A DNA stretch of 15,005 bases, from contig CATJUX010000045.1 in assembly GCA_949743895.1 (NCBI GenBank), positions 1-15,005 of the forward strand, given 5' to 3'. Below the pieces are notes generated by a model. The model saw nothing but the letters and a program-made list of their open reading frames with translations. It was not told the origin of the DNA and did not search any database. A program made the translations under genes and the position numbers. Positions 12,785 to 15,005 of this stretch are shown here, piece by piece. Source of the stretch: JANFXS01 sp022791155 (GTDB lineage: Bacteria; Bacillota; Clostridia; Lachnospirales; Anaerotignaceae). The number at the start of each line of letters is the position of its first letter. The first letter of the stretch is position 1.

Positions 12785-12870
12785 TTTTCGCTATTATTAA
12801 CGTTGTATGGCTAAAGTTTTTTGAAAATTTTGCTTCAAAAATTTTGTTATTAAAAGGAGCTGAACAGTTT

Positions 12871-15003
12871 ATGAAAAGAAAAAGCACGGTTTTGCTGGCT
12901 GCCATGATGTCATTGGCAATGGGCACAACAGGCATGGCCGCCTCGTTTGCAGACATTGGCAACGTGCCATGGGCCGGAGCCGAAACATATATCAACAAAG
13001 TTGCCGATTTGGGAATAATGGTTGGAGAAACAAACAATGGCAAAAGCACATTCAGGCCAAAAGATGGCGTCACAATCTGCGAAACAATACAGCTTACATA
13101 TAGCCTTGTGAAAGCCGCAAGCGGCGCAACAGCAGCGTCAAAAAGCGTTGTTGACAAATGGACAAGCGTCATGAGCGGCTATAAAATCCCTCAATGGGCA
13201 CAGGAAGCCACTGCATATTGTCTCGAAAACCAAATAATAACAGTGAGCGACCTACCTGGCTTCATGAATGCTGACGGTTCAAGCCGGGCCGCCACAAGAG
13301 AAATGGTTGCATATGTGATTGGAAAAGGAATGGTTGCCAACGAACAGTCGTTCAAAGCCAATGCAACAAGCGTGGCATTCAACGACAGTTCTTCAATCTC
13401 GTCACAGGCTGTGCCATATGTGGCCATGCTGAAAGACACAGGCATACTTTCGGGCGACAACGGCGGCAATTTCAACGCCAAAAATGCCATAAACCGCTCT
13501 GAAATGGCCGTTGTTGTCACAAAAACATATGACGTGCTCAAAAAAGCGGCCGACCAAAAACAGCCGGTGAGCGACTCCGGAAGTGTTTCTGGCTTCGCCT
13601 CAAACATTGTTCCTTACGGCAATGGCATCATGGTTGCCATGAACGTTGGCGGCCAAACAAAATCCATATACATCTCCGACATAACAAACATCACATATAT
13701 GGATGGAAAAAGCGCCAAACCAACCGACATAACAGGCGGTCAGGTGCTTGTTGTGACATATTCCCAAAACAATGCCACAACAGTTGTGATTCAAGAGAAT
13801 TCTCCTTCAAAATCATCTTCATCAGCAACCGAAGTCACAGGTCTCATTTCAGCCTTGGATTCAAACAAAATACGTCTGACAGGCGAAACAGAATATCGCC
13901 ATTTCTATGACAGGGACATTTTGATAAACTTTGACGACGACACAATTTCGCCAAAAGATTTTGTCGAAAGATATAAAGACATTGACGAAACAGTGAGAGC
14001 AACATTGTCACTGGACAGCGAAGGCTATGTCACAAGGATCACAGCAAGCGTTCTCAAAGATTCCATGAAAGGATATATCAGCGACATCGACAAAAACGAA
14101 ATTGAGCTTGATGACAGCAAATCAACGTCATATAAATTCAACGACCCTGAAGTGACCCTTGACGGAAAAAAATCAACGCTCAGCGACATAATAAAAGCTT
14201 TTGACGGCGGCGATGAGATATATGTTGTGATACAGCTCAACAGCAACGACAGAGTCACATCCATTGACGCCGACACAAGAAACGACGGCAACAGCAACAA
14301 CAACCGCGGAACACTTTCAAAACTCAGCAGTTCAAGCCTCAAAATCAAAAACGGCGGAACTTTCAAAATTGATGACACCGATGGAATTGACATCACGCTT
14401 GACGGAAAATCCGTTGACTTTGAAGATTTAGAAGAGGCATATAAAGACGGCGACACAATTTATGTCAATGTGAAAGTTGACAAAAACGACAATGTGACAG
14501 AAATTGACGCCGACACAAAAGGCACAAGCGAAAGCAAGAAAAGCGGAACAGTTTCAAGCCTCACAACAAGAAAAATTGAGCTTTCAAACGGCGATTCATA
14601 CAACGTTGACCCTGATGATGTTGACGTGACCATCAACGGAAAATCAAAAGATTTTGACGACTTGAGAGACGCATATAAAGACGGTGACAAAATAACAGTC
14701 ACATTGAAGCTCAGAAACAACTATGTGATTGAGATTGAAGCCAAAACAACAGCAAAAAGCAGCAGCAAAAACGAAGGCGACACAAGCGGAGAACTCAAAA
14801 AGCTTTATGACGATGAAATTGTCCTTGAAAACGGCGACAAATTCGACGTTGAAGATCCTGACGGAATCTATGTGACACTTGATGGAAAGAACTCCAGCTA
14901 TAACGAATTGAAATCACGCCTCAACAAGGGCGACAAAATATATGTAGAACTCAAACTTTACAAAAAACTGTATGTCACAGAAATTGAGGCCGAAACAAGA
15001 TAA
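12871..15003 (+). CDS. SLH-domain cell-surface protein with six tandem C-terminal repeats
   Basis: Secreted protein of 710 residues, complete. The ATG at 12871 is preceded by AAAGGAG at 11 bases. A signal peptide (residues 1 to ~24: KRK, then a hydrophobic core, ending GMAA) leads into three S-layer homology domains (~25-85, ~105-165, ~170-230), which in Firmicutes anchor proteins to pyruvylated wall polysaccharide. Recognisable SLH pieces are WAGAETYINKVADLGIMVG, WAQEATAYCLENQIITV and VPYVAMLKDTGILSGDNGG with INRSEMAVVV. From residue 240 on are six repeats of 72-83 residues starting near 240, 323, 400, 479, 558 and 639, each with a pattern like GTVSSL...IELSNGD, then DGK...A.KDGD.I.V and ending VTEIDADT. 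They are strongly acidic, predicted beta-rich, without catalytic motifs or Cys. It may be an S-layer subunit or adhesin; the exact role is unknown. Confidence 0.9.
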   Translation: MKRKSTVLLAAMMSLAMGTTGMAASFADIGNVPWAGAETYINKVADLGIMVGETNNGKSTFRPKDGVTICETIQLTYSLVKAASGATAASKSVVDKWTSVMSGYKIPQWAQEATAYCLENQIITVSDLPGFMNADGSSRAATREMVAYVIGKGMVANEQSFKANATSVAFNDSSSISSQAVPYVAMLKDTGILSGDNGGNFNAKNAINRSEMAVVVTKTYDVLKKAADQKQPVSDSGSVSGFASNIVPYGNGIMVAMNVGGQTKSIYISDITNITYMDGKSAKPTDITGGQVLVVTYSQNNATTVVIQENSPSKSSSSATEVTGLISALDSNKIRLTGETEYRHFYDRDILINFDDDTISPKDFVERYKDIDETVRATLSLDSEGYVTRITASVLKDSMKGYISDIDKNEIELDDSKSTSYKFNDPEVTLDGKKSTLSDIIKAFDGGDEIYVVIQLNSNDRVTSIDADTRNDGNSNNNRGTLSKLSSSSLKIKNGGTFKIDDTDGIDITLDGKSVDFEDLEEAYKDGDTIYVNVKVDKNDNVTEIDADTKGTSESKKSGTVSSLTTRKIELSNGDSYNVDPDDVDVTINGKSKDFDDLRDAYKDGDKITVTLKLRNNYVIEIEAKTTAKSSSKNEGDTSGELKKLYDDEIVLENGDKFDVEDPDGIYVTLDGKNSSYNELKSRLNKGDKIYVELKLYKKLYVTEIEAETR
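13588..15000 (+). repeat. Six tandem ~80-codon repeats inside the SLH protein gene
   Basis: Units start at 13588, 13837, 14068, 14305, 14542 and 14785 (83, 77, 79, 79, 81 and 72 codons). Units 3 to 6 are clearly alike (LDGK or INGK near the middle, GD.I.V near the end, then V..I.A.T); units 1 and 2 are more diverged. Linkers between units 3 and 6 are Ser/Lys/Asn-rich. Confidence 0.8.
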
Positions 15004-15005
15004 TC

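Noticed and set aside
13191..14720. Several minus-strand frames of 86-143 codons within the SLH gene
   Set aside because: They are Ser/Leu-rich antisense shadows created by the biased codon use of the repeats.

Overview
The window looks like a chromosomal segment of a motile, amino-acid-metabolising anaerobe of the Clostridia (Firmicutes). The evidence is a Firmicutes-type sigma-D flagellar promoter, a YjfB-family motility peptide, strong AGGAGG-type ribosome binding sites, an indolepyruvate:ferredoxin oxidoreductase, an SLH-domain surface protein and a DUF2325 protein. Base composition is moderate, a little over 40% GC by eye. A placement near Lachnospirales is a guess. I saw no rRNA, tRNA, CRISPR array, transposase or phage gene.

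Layout, left to right. (1) The 3' part of a large flagellin gene (+), closed by a strong terminator. (2) A convergent ilvB-ilvN-ilvC operon (-) for the common steps of branched-chain amino acid synthesis. Its long leader holds a sigma-A promoter, an unannotated 35-residue leader peptide with ten Ile codons, and alternative RNA hairpins ending in an intrinsic terminator: a ribosome-mediated attenuator. (3) A FliD-like flagellar protein (+) behind a near-perfect sigma-D promoter, then a YjfB-family 62-residue protein. (4) iorA-iorB (+), for ferredoxin-linked oxidation of aryl pyruvates. (5) A small DUF2325 gene (+) whose promoter is bracketed by a perfect inverted repeat. (6) A lone OmpR-family response regulator (-), divergent from (7) a complete SLH-domain surface protein (+) with six tandem C-terminal repeats. 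The shared divergent region carries a direct repeat typical of OmpR/PhoB-family binding sites.

Functional themes. Two loci concern motility (flagellin; FliD-like plus YjfB). Two concern amino acid metabolism: BCAA synthesis under attenuation, and keto-acid oxidation to acyl-CoA with reduced ferredoxin. One concerns the cell surface and its possible regulator. The most informative unannotated element is the ilv leader peptide and attenuator. The DUF2325 promoter architecture and the regulator/S-layer divergent region are the next best candidates for new regulation. No clearly new multi-gene system is visible.
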